A DNA stretch of 64,000 bases. Origin: Lactococcus allomyrinae. GTDB lineage: Bacteria; Bacillota; Bacilli; Lactobacillales; Streptococcaceae. Where the stretch lies: assembly GCF_003627095.1 (NCBI RefSeq), contig NZ_CP032627.1:2170001-2234000 (forward strand), in the 5' to 3' direction. This document shows positions 27,454 through 36,039 of the stretch, piece by piece (positions within the stretch are counted from its first letter, which is position 1; every line of letters starts with the position of its first letter). Made by a program: the position numbers and the translations under genes. Under the pieces are notes generated by a model. The model saw only the letters and a program-made list of their open reading frames with translations, had not been told where the DNA came from and ran no database searches.

Positions 27454-29091
27454 TTAATCAGCCCAAAGTGCTTTAACTTTTGCTTGCACTTCATCATTAG
27501 AAAGATAATCATCATAAGTTTCACCAATGCGGTCAATAACACCAGATTTGCTGAGGACAACGATATGATTTGCAATCGTATTGATAAACTCATGGTCATG
27601 TGAGGCAAAAAGAATACTGCCTTTGAAAGCCTTCAGACCATCATTGAGTGCAGAGATAGACTCCAAATCCAAGTGATTAGTTGGGTCATCAAGTACCAGC
27701 ACATTAGCACGTTGAAGCATCATTTTTGAAAGCATGACACGGACTTTTTCTCCACCTGAGAGGACATTGACCGATTTCAAAGATTCCTCACCTTTGAAAA
27801 GCATCCGTCCAAGGAAACCGCGCAGATAAGTATTGTCGTCTTCTTCCTTAGTCAAAACGAACTGACGGAGCCAATCCAAGATACTGTCAGTAGAAGCAAA
27901 GTCTTTCGTATTATCTTTTGGCAAATATGAGCGAGAAGTCGTTACGCCCCATTTAATCTCACCGTCAACCGTCCAGTTATCCTCAATGTCGCCCATCAAA
28001 GCACGAATCAATGTCGTTTGTTGAATATCATTTTGTCCGATAAAGACTGTCTTATCACCAGGCGCCAAGATAAATGAAATATTTTCCAAAATGATTTCAC
28101 CATCAATAGCAACTGAAAGGTTATCTACACGTAAAAGGTCATTTCCGATTTCACGTTCTTGTTCAAAACCGACAAATGGGTATTTACGTGAAGAGGGGAC
28201 AAATTCTTCAACTTCGATTTTATCCAGCATTTTCTTACGTGAAGTTGCCTGTTTAGATTTGGAAGCATTGGCAGAGAATCGCGCGATAAATTCTTTAAGT
28301 TCAGCGATTTTTTCCTCTGCTTTGCGGTTGGCATCACCTTGCAAGCGCAAAGCTAACTCAGATGACTCTTTCCAAAAATCATAGTTTCCTGGGTAAAGTT
28401 TGATTTTACCATAGTCAAGGTCAGCCATATAAGTACAAACATTATTTAAAAAGTGGCGGTCATGAGAAACAACGATAACGGTATTTTCAAAGTTAATCAA
28501 AAATTCTTCTAACCAAGCGATGGCTTGAATATCAAGTCCATTAGTTGGTTCGTCCAAAAGTAAAACGTCTGGTTTACCAAATAAAGCTTTAGCCAGCAAG
28601 ACTTTGACGTGTTCGCCAGAAGTTAAGTTTGCCATACTGTCCATGTGTTGCTCAGTCTTAATACCCAAGTTTTGTAGCAGTTTTGCAGCTTCAGACTCTG
28701 CTTCGTAGCCACCCATTTCGCCAAACTCTGCCTCGAGTTCAGCTGCGCGCATGAAATCATCATCCGTTGCATCAGGATTCATGTAGATGGCATTTTTTTC
28801 TTGATTGATGGCAAAAAGTTTTTCATTTCCCATCATTACAACATCAAGTGGTGTTTGGTCTTCATAGTCGTAATGGTTTTGTCGTAGTACGGACATCCGT
28901 TCATTTGGTCCCATTGAGATATGACCTGTTGTCGGTTGGATTTCACCATCTAAGATTTTCAAAAATGTTGATTTTCCTGCACCATTTGCACCAATCAAAC
29001 CATAGCAGTTGCCAGATGTAAACTTGATATTGACTTCATCAAAGAGTTTACGGTCAGAAAATTGTAGAGAGATATCAGATACTGTAAGCAT
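27454..29091 (-). CDS. ABC-F family ATPase (YkpA/YbiT-like)
   Basis: A soluble protein of 545 residues with two ABC domains and no membrane helices, of the ribosome-associated ABC-F class (translation factors or antibiotic protection). The first domain has a good Walker A (GANGAGKST) and signature (TSGEHVKVLL). The second Walker A reads GQNDIQQTTL and lacks the Gly-Lys-Ser/Thr core, while its signature LSGGEKVRVML is normal. So only one site may hydrolyse ATP well. The linker between the domains is about 80 residues. Expression may depend on the family-2 hairpin directly upstream. Confidence 0.88.
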   Translation of the reverse strand: MLTVSDISLQFSDRKLFDEVNIKFTSGNCYGLIGANGAGKSTFLKILDGEIQPTTGHISMGPNERMSVLRQNHYDYEDQTPLDVVMMGNEKLFAINQEKNAIYMNPDATDDDFMRAAELEAEFGEMGGYEAESEAAKLLQNLGIKTEQHMDSMANLTSGEHVKVLLAKALFGKPDVLLLDEPTNGLDIQAIAWLEEFLINFENTVIVVSHDRHFLNNVCTYMADLDYGKIKLYPGNYDFWKESSELALRLQGDANRKAEEKIAELKEFIARFSANASKSKQATSRKKMLDKIEVEEFVPSSRKYPFVGFEQEREIGNDLLRVDNLSVAIDGEIILENISFILAPGDKTVFIGQNDIQQTTLIRALMGDIEDNWTVDGEIKWGVTTSRSYLPKDNTKDFASTDSILDWLRQFVLTKEEDDNTYLRGFLGRMLFKGEESLKSVNVLSGGEKVRVMLSKMMLQRANVLVLDDPTNHLDLESISALNDGLKAFKGSILFASHDHEFINTIANHIVVLSKSGVIDRIGETYDDYLSNDEVQAKVKALWAD

Positions 29092-29116
29092 TAGTTTTCC
29101 TTTTGTTTAAATAGTC

Positions 29117-29236
29117 GTGTTTAGAAACTCTGCTTTTTCAGCGAACTACGCTTTGGTGCTCGGCGCTTACGCCGAGTAAATGAACACAAAGTTAGGTTCG
29201 CTTTAAAAAGCAAAACGAGTTTCCAAACAACCTTAA
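29117..29236. repeat. Structured repeat family 2, copy D (compact hairpin)
   Basis: The outer arms begin GTGTTTAGAAACTC and end GAGTTTCCAAAC. Inner arms AGCGAAC and GTTCGCT, then CTTTG and CAAAG, enclose a perfect apical hairpin CTCGGCG-CTTA-CGCCGAG (29159-29176). The ends match the terminal sequence of copy B. Only the centre is shorter. Confidence 0.75.
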
Positions 29237-29404
29237 TATAAGCTCATTTTTACTTATACTGTTTAGCTTTTAAACGGAATATTTAGTAGCTGAACCAGTA
29301 TCACAAAGAGCATTCTACTCTTATTCTATCATAAATACTAGACTTTATAAAGCTTATTTTTCTTTGTCAGTAATGAGAAATATGCTGTCAGCAAATAATT
29401 TTTT

Positions 29405-29420
29405 CTGTCAGTACTGACAG
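29405..29420. repeat. CTGTCAGTACTGACAG palindrome, intergenic copy
   Basis: An exact 16-bp palindrome, one of four in this window (others at 11260, 21744 and 38373). The surrounding spacer 29,237-29,533 has more half copies, is AT-rich, and holds no gene. Confidence 0.85.
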
Positions 29421-29533
29421 ATTGATTTTTGAATTTTTAGTTTCAGTTTAGTGTGAGTTTAGTGAGAATTAAGTGGATGCTATTATAATATATTTATTCC
29501 AATTAAAATTTTTCATAAAGTTTACTCCTAATT

Positions 29534-29565
29534 TAAAAGACACGGCTGGTTACCGTGTCTTTTTG
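29534..29565. terminator. Terminator of the envelope operon
   Basis: AAAAGACACGG and CCGTGTCTTTT form a perfect hairpin, flanked by A and T runs, right after the lipoprotein gene on the minus strand. Confidence 0.85.
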
Positions 29566-29570
29566 TCCAT

Positions 29571-30011
29571 TTATCGTTCTAAAATCCAGTGAAATTGAAG
29601 ATTTTCACTACCTTGAAAAGGGCCTCCCTTTACACTCCAAATATAAAAAGATATTTTAGGATTTTCTACTCCAACTTTTTTCATTTTATCTAAAAGCTGT
29701 TCAGCGAAAGGTTCAAATTTGGTTTTTATGTTATCAAAATTCTCTTGACTGACTGGAGTATTTTCATCTAATTTCAAACTATATTCATATTGATTGGTAA
29801 CGGAGGCTCCAAAAGGCGCACCTTCAAATTCCCAAGTCGTATTTTCTCCAAATACTTTCTTTAATTTCTCTGTTTGATCTCTAGCAACATTACTTGTCAA
29901 ATTAAACTGGTCGTACGGTCCTATATTTTTATGAGAATCGTGCTTGTTTGAACAACTCGTAAGAAAGAGAAGAAGTAAAAAGAGAAAAATTAATCTAAAA
30001 TACTTTTTCAT
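29571..30011 (-). CDS. Lipoprotein of unknown function
   Basis: 146 residues with a signal peptide of Lys-Lys and about 14 hydrophobic residues, ending in a lipobox LTSC. The mature protein would be anchored through Cys20. The rest is a small alpha/beta domain I do not recognise. Its ATG overlaps the stop of the DUF1906 gene by one base (TAATG), so translation is coupled. It is the last of four envelope genes. Confidence 0.75.
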   Translation of the reverse strand: MKKYFRLIFLFLLLLFLTSCSNKHDSHKNIGPYDQFNLTSNVARDQTEKLKKVFGENTTWEFEGAPFGASVTNQYEYSLKLDENTPVSQENFDNIKTKFEPFAEQLLDKMKKVGVENPKISFYIWSVKGGPFQGSENLQFHWILER

Positions 30012-32182
30012 TAAGCAAGCACTAAAAGAGAGAGCATGATGATTCCAAACACCGATATTAGCCCATCAGCTTGAATCGTTTGAGCTACAGGAAGAATCGG
30101 TTGAGCTGTCATACTAGAGAAAGTTTCCAAAAGACGAATGAAATTCATCGTTGGAGTCGCTTCTGATAGGTAGCTAGATACTTTTAGCAAAGTATCATAA
30201 TTCCCGATATCTTCAGGTTGCACAGCTTGTACGGTGTCTCGTCTCAGATAAATCTGTACTCTCCATGTTACCGCTCTACCGCTCCCATCATTATAGCTAT
30301 AATTAAATTTTACCTCGATTCCTCGATTGGGTTCTTCTGGTCGATTTGCAGGAGATATCGTAAATGAACCTTCTTTGATGTTAGAAGCTATTTCGTTATA
30401 AATGGTAAACTTCTGTTCCTCAATAGGGAGAACAATTTTCCCATAATACTTGGTTAATTGTTCAATTAAATCGTTCGTGATTTTTCCGTTACTTATTTTT
30501 AAATCCAAAGGATTATTTGAAACATCAGTATCAAGACTTTGGATAAGCTTAACATAGACGTTATACGGACCAGATGGAATCAGTAGTTCACTATCAAACT
30601 CAATTGTTCCAAGAGCAGGTGGGGCTAAAATAGGGAGAATTTCACCAAGTTGAATAAGTTTTTGACGAGTCGGTCTTATTCCCACATCCTCGAAGTGATT
30701 GAACCCTAAATCACGACCAGATACAGCAACTTGGTCAATAGCAAGTACTCCACTATCCAAACCTGTTGAAAATTCTATAAACTGGTCAAAAGCCCATAGA
30801 TTTGGCATAGGAAAACCTAAATTTCCGCTGTATCCTGTTGACATATCTGATACAAAGGCGTATGCAGCAAAGCCAGCAGAGATTACACGGTTGCAAATGT
30901 TTCGAGTTCCATATATTCCTACTCGATATCCTGTTGGAAGTAGAGCGTTATAGATTGATTCAAAATAAGGCAGAATCGTTCCTGCTATGTTGCCATCTTG
31001 GATATCTACATCTACTGCAAAATAAATGACCGTTCCAACAGGAATTTCTAAATTAGCTGCAGCATCTCCAGCCGTGAATCCATCGATATTTCCTTGGGGT
31101 GCATTGAAATAATCAATATCCCAACCTCCATCTTGATAAATGGGAAAGACAGAAAGTCCACGAGAAAAAATAGCTGATAATTCTTCAATGGATAGAAATT
31201 TATCATGTTTATCTGAACCAACTCCCACACTTCCAGTAAGATAACGTCCAATAATTTTTACGTCCATATCAACAAGGGTTTGGATTTGTGCCAGTGTGAG
31301 CTGAGTAGATGTATCAACTCCATCTGCGTTTCTGTCTGTATCTCCAGCACTAGATAATAATCCTTTAATAACCATTCTATCTGCTATCCTAGTATACTCA
31401 GGGAGAATCATAAATTTACGAAAAGAAAGAACAGCATCACCCATACTATCAGAGAAATAACCATCAAATACCCCATCGGAATAAAAATCATTTACATATA
31501 ATCCGAATTGTACGATTCTTACGTAATTTCCGCTGTCTCCTTCAGAAATAGGATAAGTCCGACTCGTTGTACCGTTTCCATAAGAACCAGTTGCTTCATC
31601 AGGAGAATAATTTAATTCAGCTTGCAAGGCATAAATTAGCGCAGTATTGGTATCACGCTGATAAATCCCATCACAAGGTATTATTCCGAAGTAATCAGAA
31701 TAATTAGCATTTAACCATTGCTGTATTTCTCGAATTTTGGCATCTCCTCCTGGAACTAAGACAAAAGCACTCATGTCAAATAAGGCTCTAGCCCACATTC
31801 CAGATAATTTACCATTTGGAGCATATCCAGCATCAGCCTGCAGTTCGTTTATTGCATTGGTAATGTTGGCAGAATATTTACCATCAAATCCGCCAGGGCT
31901 GATTCCTTTACACCAAAATGCTCCCTGAATAAGATAAACGATATTGCCTGTCAATCCGTTAATGAGGTGTGGTGTTATATTTTCATCAAAGCGTTGCAGG
32001 GTTGTGTCGCCAAAATTAGGTATCAAATCTGTAATATTTAACTCATGTTGTAGAGCCTCAATCAACCCATAAATTGTTGCCCACCCAGTTTGTCCATTTT
32101 CTGGAACTTTATCAAAACCTGCAATATTTCCGTAGGTTAGATTTAACCATTGTTGCGTTTGAAGTACTAATTTATCTGCCAT
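30011..32182 (-). CDS. Large peptidoglycan-binding-like protein with DUF1906 (Rv2525c-like glycoside-hydrolase-like) domain
   Basis: 723 residues. The first 280 or so consist of repeated units, each with TQQWLNLTYG, REIQQWLNANY or VRIVQFGLYVN followed by a GxFDGxYS-type turn, like peptidoglycan-binding modules. Residues of about 290-510 form a DUF1906 domain (IGRYLTGS, FPIYQDGGWDIDYF, TVIYFAVDVDIQDG, YRVGIYGTRNICN, MPNLWAFDQF), a TIM-barrel related to glycoside hydrolases. A C-terminal domain of unknown type follows, ending in a hydrophobic segment (LISVFGIIMLSLLVLA). No N-terminal signal peptide is seen, so how it leaves the cell is unclear. The tail may anchor it. Confidence 0.8.
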   Translation of the reverse strand: MADKLVLQTQQWLNLTYGNIAGFDKVPENGQTGWATIYGLIEALQHELNITDLIPNFGDTTLQRFDENITPHLINGLTGNIVYLIQGAFWCKGISPGGFDGKYSANITNAINELQADAGYAPNGKLSGMWARALFDMSAFVLVPGGDAKIREIQQWLNANYSDYFGIIPCDGIYQRDTNTALIYALQAELNYSPDEATGSYGNGTTSRTYPISEGDSGNYVRIVQFGLYVNDFYSDGVFDGYFSDSMGDAVLSFRKFMILPEYTRIADRMVIKGLLSSAGDTDRNADGVDTSTQLTLAQIQTLVDMDVKIIGRYLTGSVGVGSDKHDKFLSIEELSAIFSRGLSVFPIYQDGGWDIDYFNAPQGNIDGFTAGDAAANLEIPVGTVIYFAVDVDIQDGNIAGTILPYFESIYNALLPTGYRVGIYGTRNICNRVISAGFAAYAFVSDMSTGYSGNLGFPMPNLWAFDQFIEFSTGLDSGVLAIDQVAVSGRDLGFNHFEDVGIRPTRQKLIQLGEILPILAPPALGTIEFDSELLIPSGPYNVYVKLIQSLDTDVSNNPLDLKISNGKITNDLIEQLTKYYGKIVLPIEEQKFTIYNEIASNIKEGSFTISPANRPEEPNRGIEVKFNYSYNDGSGRAVTWRVQIYLRRDTVQAVQPEDIGNYDTLLKVSSYLSEATPTMNFIRLLETFSSMTAQPILPVAQTIQADGLISVFGIIMLSLLVLA

Positions 32183-32261
32183 TATCTACTCCTATTCTTC
32201 TTGTACTATCAGTATGACTCAGGTGGTTTGTGGAAATTATCTAGGTAGGGGACTGCTAAAC

Positions 32262-32663
32262 TTAATTCTTATTCTTCTTGTTATTCGCCTCTATCGCTTT
32301 TTCAATTTGAGTCATACTGGCAGAGTTGGGGTCAGTTTGTGTGTGATAATAGGTTACCTTATTACCTTCTTGGAGTTCTACCAAGTCGCTTTTACTTGAA
32401 AGAGAGGCAAGTATTCCACCATGAGGGAGTACCAAGAGATGTCTGGAACGGTCAGGATAATCCTTCAAATTATAGATTTCTCGAAAAGAGGCTATAGTTG
32501 GAAAACGTTTGACACAGTACTCGATGGTTCGATTATTTTTCTGTTTTTGTTCGGGAGTATAAACGGAAAAACTAGTGATGGGTTTATTGATATAGGAGTA
32601 AATTCCTATCCCAATCCCTACTCCTATCAAGATAAAAGCAAAACCACTTAGAACTTTTTTCAA
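32262..32663 (-). CDS. Membrane-anchored protein of unknown function
   Basis: 133 residues: an N-terminal membrane helix (VLSGFAFILIGVGIGIGIYS) followed by about 100 extracellular residues and a charged C-terminal tail (IEKAIEANNKKNKN). It overlaps the upstream secreted-protein gene by 4 nt (ATGA). It contains no domain I recognise and is likely a surface component acting with the DUF1906 protein. Confidence 0.65.
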   Translation of the reverse strand: MKKVLSGFAFILIGVGIGIGIYSYINKPITSFSVYTPEQKQKNNRTIEYCVKRFPTIASFREIYNLKDYPDRSRHLLVLPHGGILASLSSKSDLVELQEGNKVTYYHTQTDPNSASMTQIEKAIEANNKKNKN

Positions 32664-33376
32664 AGCTTACCTGTTCCTTTCACATAATAAAAAGCATTCG
32701 TTACATTGGTGAAGTATAGCATCGGTTGACCTGTATGGGACCTGTAATAAGTACTTGATGATGTAATTTTTGTACCATCCAATATCCCAGAAGTCATATT
32801 ACTCACTTGAGTTAAAGTTCCAATGCGACCAGGTCCATTATATGTTAACCAATCTAAAGCGCATAATGTGCCATTTTCATCATCTCCAATCCAGTATCCT
32901 CCATATCTCCAAGTGTTAGTACCAGCATCTGAAAAATAGTCGGAAGTATAAGATGTCCCTGCCACATTTAATACTTTAGAAGAAGCAGGTGGAGTCGCAC
33001 CAAAAACTTGAAATGGGTTATTTTGTGCTGCAAGAGCAGTTTCATATTTATCAAAAGCTACTTTTTCAGCTTGAGTTACAGTTATTGCGTTAAGACTAGT
33101 GGTACTATCTATAGTGACCCAAGAAGACTCATCAATTTTTCCATTGACCAAATCTCCTATTTTTGCTTCACCTTGCACATAACCTCCCAATGGCAGAGCA
33201 ACTACTTTTTCATTTTGGTCGAAATTGCTGAATTGTTCGGAAATCTGTTCCTTAACGAGTTCAGTTGCGGTGTTTTGAATATCATCGGCCTGAACATTTG
33301 TAGGACTAAGCGCAAAGCTTCCAAGAGTTGCAGTAACTAATGCAGTACTTACTGCAAAGATTTTAAAGTTAGTCAT
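32660..33376 (-). CDS. Secreted protein of unknown function
   Basis: 238 residues from ATG 33376 (GGAGG in front; the longer frame to 33433 has no site and would spoil the signal peptide). There is a clear Sec signal peptide with cleavage after NVQA near residue 30. The mature part is acidic and rich in Ser, Thr and Tyr, with no recognised family and no sortase motif. It is the first gene of a four-gene operon with one strong promoter, and likely a surface or released factor. Confidence 0.7.
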   Translation of the reverse strand: MTNFKIFAVSTALVTATLGSFALSPTNVQADDIQNTATELVKEQISEQFSNFDQNEKVVALPLGGYVQGEAKIGDLVNGKIDESSWVTIDSTTSLNAITVTQAEKVAFDKYETALAAQNNPFQVFGATPPASSKVLNVAGTSYTSDYFSDAGTNTWRYGGYWIGDDENGTLCALDWLTYNGPGRIGTLTQVSNMTSGILDGTKITSSSTYYRSHTGQPMLYFTNVTNAFYYVKGTGKL

Positions 33377-33439
33377 GATAGACCTCCATATGTAAAGTAT
33401 AAATCTGATTGCGAGTGCGCACTCTTTAATCACAAGCCT

Positions 33440-33468
33440 ATTATATATAGAGAAGTAAGCGTTGTCAA
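33440..33468 (-). promoter_or_regulatory. Strong promoter of the envelope operon
   Basis: On the minus strand TTGACA (33463-33468) and TATAAT (33440-33445) stand 17 nt apart: perfect consensus at both hexamers. Confidence 0.9.
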
Positions 33469-33504
33469 CGTTAAAAAAGTATGAGATTCTAATATTTTTT
33501 ATGA

Positions 33505-33534
33505 AAAAATCTCCTAGGCAGGCGATCTAGGAGA
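33505..33534 (-). terminator. Terminator of the XRE gene
   Basis: TCTCCTAG and CTAGGAGA pair across 9 nt, followed on the minus strand by TTTTTT. Confidence 0.85.
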
Positions 33535-33567
33535 ATGAAGAGATATAAGTATGAAATTTACGTACTT

Positions 33568-33834
33568 TTAAGTAAAAAAATCAAGATTAGAAAAAAAGAA
33601 AACGAGAATTAATGTAAAAAGCTTGCCAATGTCAATATCAAGAAGAGATACAAGATGTTTGAGCGTATCAAAGTCTGGTTGCGCACGTCCTTTCTCCCAG
33701 CCACAAATAGTCTGCTTACTAAAATGTAATGATTCAGCGAGCGCTTTTTGGCTAAGTCCTTTTGCCTTTCTGGCTTCTCGGATAGTGTCTCCTAATTCTT
33801 GTGTGATTTCGGTTTTGAATTGTTTTGCAGTCAT
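33568..33834 (-). CDS. Small XRE-family regulator with hydrophobic tail
   Basis: 88 residues from ATG 33834 (AGGAG five bases upstream). The helix-turn-helix covers residues about 15-60 (LGDTIREARKAKGLSQKALA, then HFSKQTICGWEKGRAQP). The last 16 residues are strongly hydrophobic (FTLILVFFFSNLDFF), which suggests a membrane-bound or membrane-sequestered regulator. The tail could be a truncation product. It lies upstream of the envelope operon on the same strand and may control it. Confidence 0.75.
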   Translation of the reverse strand: MTAKQFKTEITQELGDTIREARKAKGLSQKALAESLHFSKQTICGWEKGRAQPDFDTLKHLVSLLDIDIGKLFTLILVFFFSNLDFFT

Positions 33835-33845
33835 AATCACTCCTG

Positions 33846-33862
33846 AAGAAAAGCGTTTTCTT
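33846..33862 (-). promoter_or_regulatory. Possible cre-like palindrome before the XRE gene
   Basis: GAAAAGCGTTTTC is a perfect palindrome close to the CcpA consensus but lacks the leading T-G. It lies just before the XRE ribosome site. Confidence 0.35.
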
Positions 33863-33969
33863 TATGATTATTATAACATTTTGATAAGAAAATATACCAG
33901 CACAAATATGAGTGATTGAGATATTTATAGAAGTAAGTACGTGCCAAAACTTTGAATTTCGTCTAACTA

Positions 33970-34052
33970 AATTCGGTGAGGAATTGCCCTTTTATCAGTC
34001 GCTTTAGCGACTAGAGAAAATGGACAAATGTTTTACGAAAATCCCACTGAAT
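33970..34052. repeat. Long imperfect stem with apical hairpin, downstream of the SDR gene
   Basis: ATTCGGTG near 33970 pairs with CACTGAAT near 34045. A longer imperfect stem encloses the apical hairpin AGTCGC-TTTA-GCGACT. The architecture is the same as repeat families 1 and 2, but the sequence does not align well to either. Confidence 0.5.
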
Positions 34053-34063
34053 AAGTCTTAACT

Positions 34064-34888
34064 TTATTTTTGTTTTCCCGTTCGATTCAATATTAATGTA
34101 AGCACTCTGATAAAGAGTTTGGGATGAGCGCGTGCAATATGAACAATGGCACGGTCACCCATAGAATGGAAATATCGACGTTTGGGCTTTTCATCTGTCG
34201 CTGCTTTATAAAAGAGTTCGGCAAGTTGTAGAGAAGTTGCGCCAGCACCCAGACTTTCGCCAGATAAAGCACCACGAATACTAACTACGAGAGGTTGATA
34301 AGGACTATTTTGCTTTAGATTTTTTTCTGCATTTTCCATAGCAATCGCACCCCAACTTGAAGCTGTGCCACCAGGTTGAATAACGATTGAACGTATACCA
34401 AAAGCTTTGACTTCAGTATCAAGTGTATCAGACCATTGTTGCATTGCAGCCTTTGTCGCATGGTAAAAGCTCCCTAATGGCATATAAAGATCGCCACCAA
34501 TGCTTGAAATATTGATAATTCGTCCAGATTTTTGTGTGCGCATTGTAGGTAGAACAAGTTGAGAAAGCTCTACTGCACCAAAGAAGTTAGTTTCAAACTG
34601 TTTACGGACATTTTCCATTGAGATTTCTTCTGCTGGACCATATTCACCATAGCCGGCGTTGTTGATGAGGACGTCGATGCGGTCTGCTTGGTTCAGGATT
34701 TCGGTGACAAATGCTTGGTTACTTTTGGAGTCTGTTACGTCAAGTTTGAGTGCAGTGATATTTTTGTCTGTTGGGATTTTTTTGACACGGCGAGCGCCCG
34801 CAAAGACCTGCCAACCTTTATTGGCAAAGAGTTTTGCGGCTTCGTAGCCCATGCCGTTTGATGCGCCTGTAATGATGACTGTTTTCAT
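34064..34888 (-). CDS. Short-chain dehydrogenase/reductase (SDR), paralogue 1
   Basis: 274 residues from ATG 34888. Cofactor motif VIITGASNGMGYEA at the N-terminus (TGxxxGxG), NNAGYGEYG, then the catalytic Ser in NISSIGG and YHATK (Tyr and Lys). The basic residues after the second strand (GARRV) favour NADP. It sits next to a tetR gene with palindromic sites between them, so it is likely repressed by TetR. A close paralogue lies at 36040-36870. Confidence 0.9.
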   Translation of the reverse strand: MKTVIITGASNGMGYEAAKLFANKGWQVFAGARRVKKIPTDKNITALKLDVTDSKSNQAFVTEILNQADRIDVLINNAGYGEYGPAEEISMENVRKQFETNFFGAVELSQLVLPTMRTQKSGRIINISSIGGDLYMPLGSFYHATKAAMQQWSDTLDTEVKAFGIRSIVIQPGGTASSWGAIAMENAEKNLKQNSPYQPLVVSIRGALSGESLGAGATSLQLAELFYKAATDEKPKRRYFHSMGDRAIVHIARAHPKLFIRVLTLILNRTGKQK

Positions 34889-34942
34889 GATAAATGTCTC
34901 TTCCTTTTTAAATAAATGATTGTTCATTCACTTAAACATTAT

Positions 34943-34960
34943 AAATGAATAATCATTCAC
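34943..34960. promoter_or_regulatory. TetR-type operator candidate in front of the SDR gene
   Basis: ATGAATAATCAT with extended flanks is nearly palindromic and shares the TGAAT/ATTCA half sites with the perfect palindrome in front of tetR. Confidence 0.55.
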
Positions 34961-34979
34961 TTGTCAAGTGAAGTGTCAT

Positions 34980-35561
34980 TTAATGCAAAATTAGGGCATC
35001 TACTGAGAGTTCAATCATTTGATCAATTTCTTTTTCGGATGGACCTGTTCCACTACGAGCATGTGATGTTAGAACTAGACTGATTGCAGAAGCAGACCAA
35101 GTTAAAAGCAAATCAACTGGATAATCTTTGATTATTTTTGCTTCTAAAAGCCTATTATAAAGCGCTACTATAATCTCTGCGCGCTTCATTGAATAGGCAA
35201 GCCCTTCTGTTGAAATTTCGCTTGGATTTTCAAGTGCTTCTCGCATAAAAAGCGTCTCTCTAGGATTATTACTCCAAGAAGTAATCATAAAGCGAAGGTA
35301 GTTTTTAAGTTGAGCAAGGGGATTTTCACCAGCTTGTGAGATTGCTTCTGTATCACCATCATCAAGTAAATCTTTGACTTCAATCAAAATGCTACCTAGC
35401 ATATCTGTCTTATCCTTATAATAAATATAAATCGTCGCGGGACTAACGCCAGCAATTTTGGCTACTTTTGCAATAGAAAGTCCGACAAGTCCAACTTCTT
35501 TGGTCAGTTGAAAAACGGCTTGGGAAATGGCTTCTTTTTTATTTTCATCAATTTTTCTCAT
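34980..35561 (-). CDS. TetR-family transcriptional repressor
   Basis: 193 residues. The N-terminal helix-turn-helix (KVAKIAGVSPATIYIYYKDK) is typical of TetR. The C-terminal ligand domain (AcrR/QacR-like) has Trp-rich helices (MITSWSNNPRETLFM). Its gene runs in the same direction as the SDR gene downstream. A palindrome at 35577-35592 just upstream suggests self-repression. The ligand is unknown. Confidence 0.9.
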   Translation of the reverse strand: MRKIDENKKEAISQAVFQLTKEVGLVGLSIAKVAKIAGVSPATIYIYYKDKTDMLGSILIEVKDLLDDGDTEAISQAGENPLAQLKNYLRFMITSWSNNPRETLFMREALENPSEISTEGLAYSMKRAEIIVALYNRLLEAKIIKDYPVDLLLTWSASAISLVLTSHARSGTGPSEKEIDQMIELSVDALILH

Positions 35562-35576
35562 AGTTTTATTTTAAGT

Positions 35577-35592
35577 AAATGAATATTCATTT
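35577..35592. promoter_or_regulatory. TetR operator candidate (perfect palindrome)
   Basis: AAATGAATATTCATTT, a perfect 16-bp palindrome 15 nt before the tetR start codon. The same TGAATxxTCA core recurs upstream of the SDR gene. Confidence 0.75.
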
Positions 35593-35608
35593 GTCAAGGG
35601 GGATGTAA

Positions 35609-35645
35609 AAAAGAACAGCGTGATCTCTGTCATGCTGTTCTTTTT
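35609..35645 (-). terminator. Terminator of the DUF1801 gene
   Basis: On the minus strand AAAGAACAGCATGA pairs with TCACGCTGTTCTTT (one G-T pair), followed by T residues. It overlaps the DUF1801 stop codon. Confidence 0.85.
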
Positions 35646-36030
35646 ATAATTCATATTGTCTAAGAAGATTTGAGATGTTTTCTTTGTATTTGTCTAGAAA
35701 GGTCTGATTTTTAATACGTAGACAGCCTTTTCCAGTTGAAGATTTTGGGAAGTTTTTTGTGTATTGCTCAAATGTGGATGTCGTATCGTAGATATAGAGA
35801 GCAATATAATTTTTTTGAGGAGCGATATTGATATAGCCCGCATCTTCATAATCTGGTGATGGCCGTGGATTTTTTCCTAAAGCAAGAGCACAGAAGGTTT
35901 TTCCATTATCAAAAAGTCGTGGAGGATGGTTTGGGAACTGCTTGACAACGAGTTTCACTACTTGTCGCATGAGCTCGGAATCAAAGCTTTGTGCAATGAG
36001 CCCATCAAGATTTTCTGCTTTATTATACAT
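35644..36030 (-). CDS. DUF1801 family protein
   Basis: 128 residues with the YdhG-like fold (PRLFDNGKTFCALALGK, GYINIAPQKNYIALYIY, KGCLRIKNQTFLDK). The function is not established. Related proteins bind small ligands or take part in iron handling. It lies 9 nt after the second SDR gene on the same strand and probably shares its transcript. Confidence 0.75.
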   Translation of the reverse strand: MYNKAENLDGLIAQSFDSELMRQVVKLVVKQFPNHPPRLFDNGKTFCALALGKNPRPSPDYEDAGYINIAPQKNYIALYIYDTTSTFEQYTKNFPKSSTGKGCLRIKNQTFLDKYKENISNLLRQYEL

Positions 36031-36039
36031 TCTACCTCT

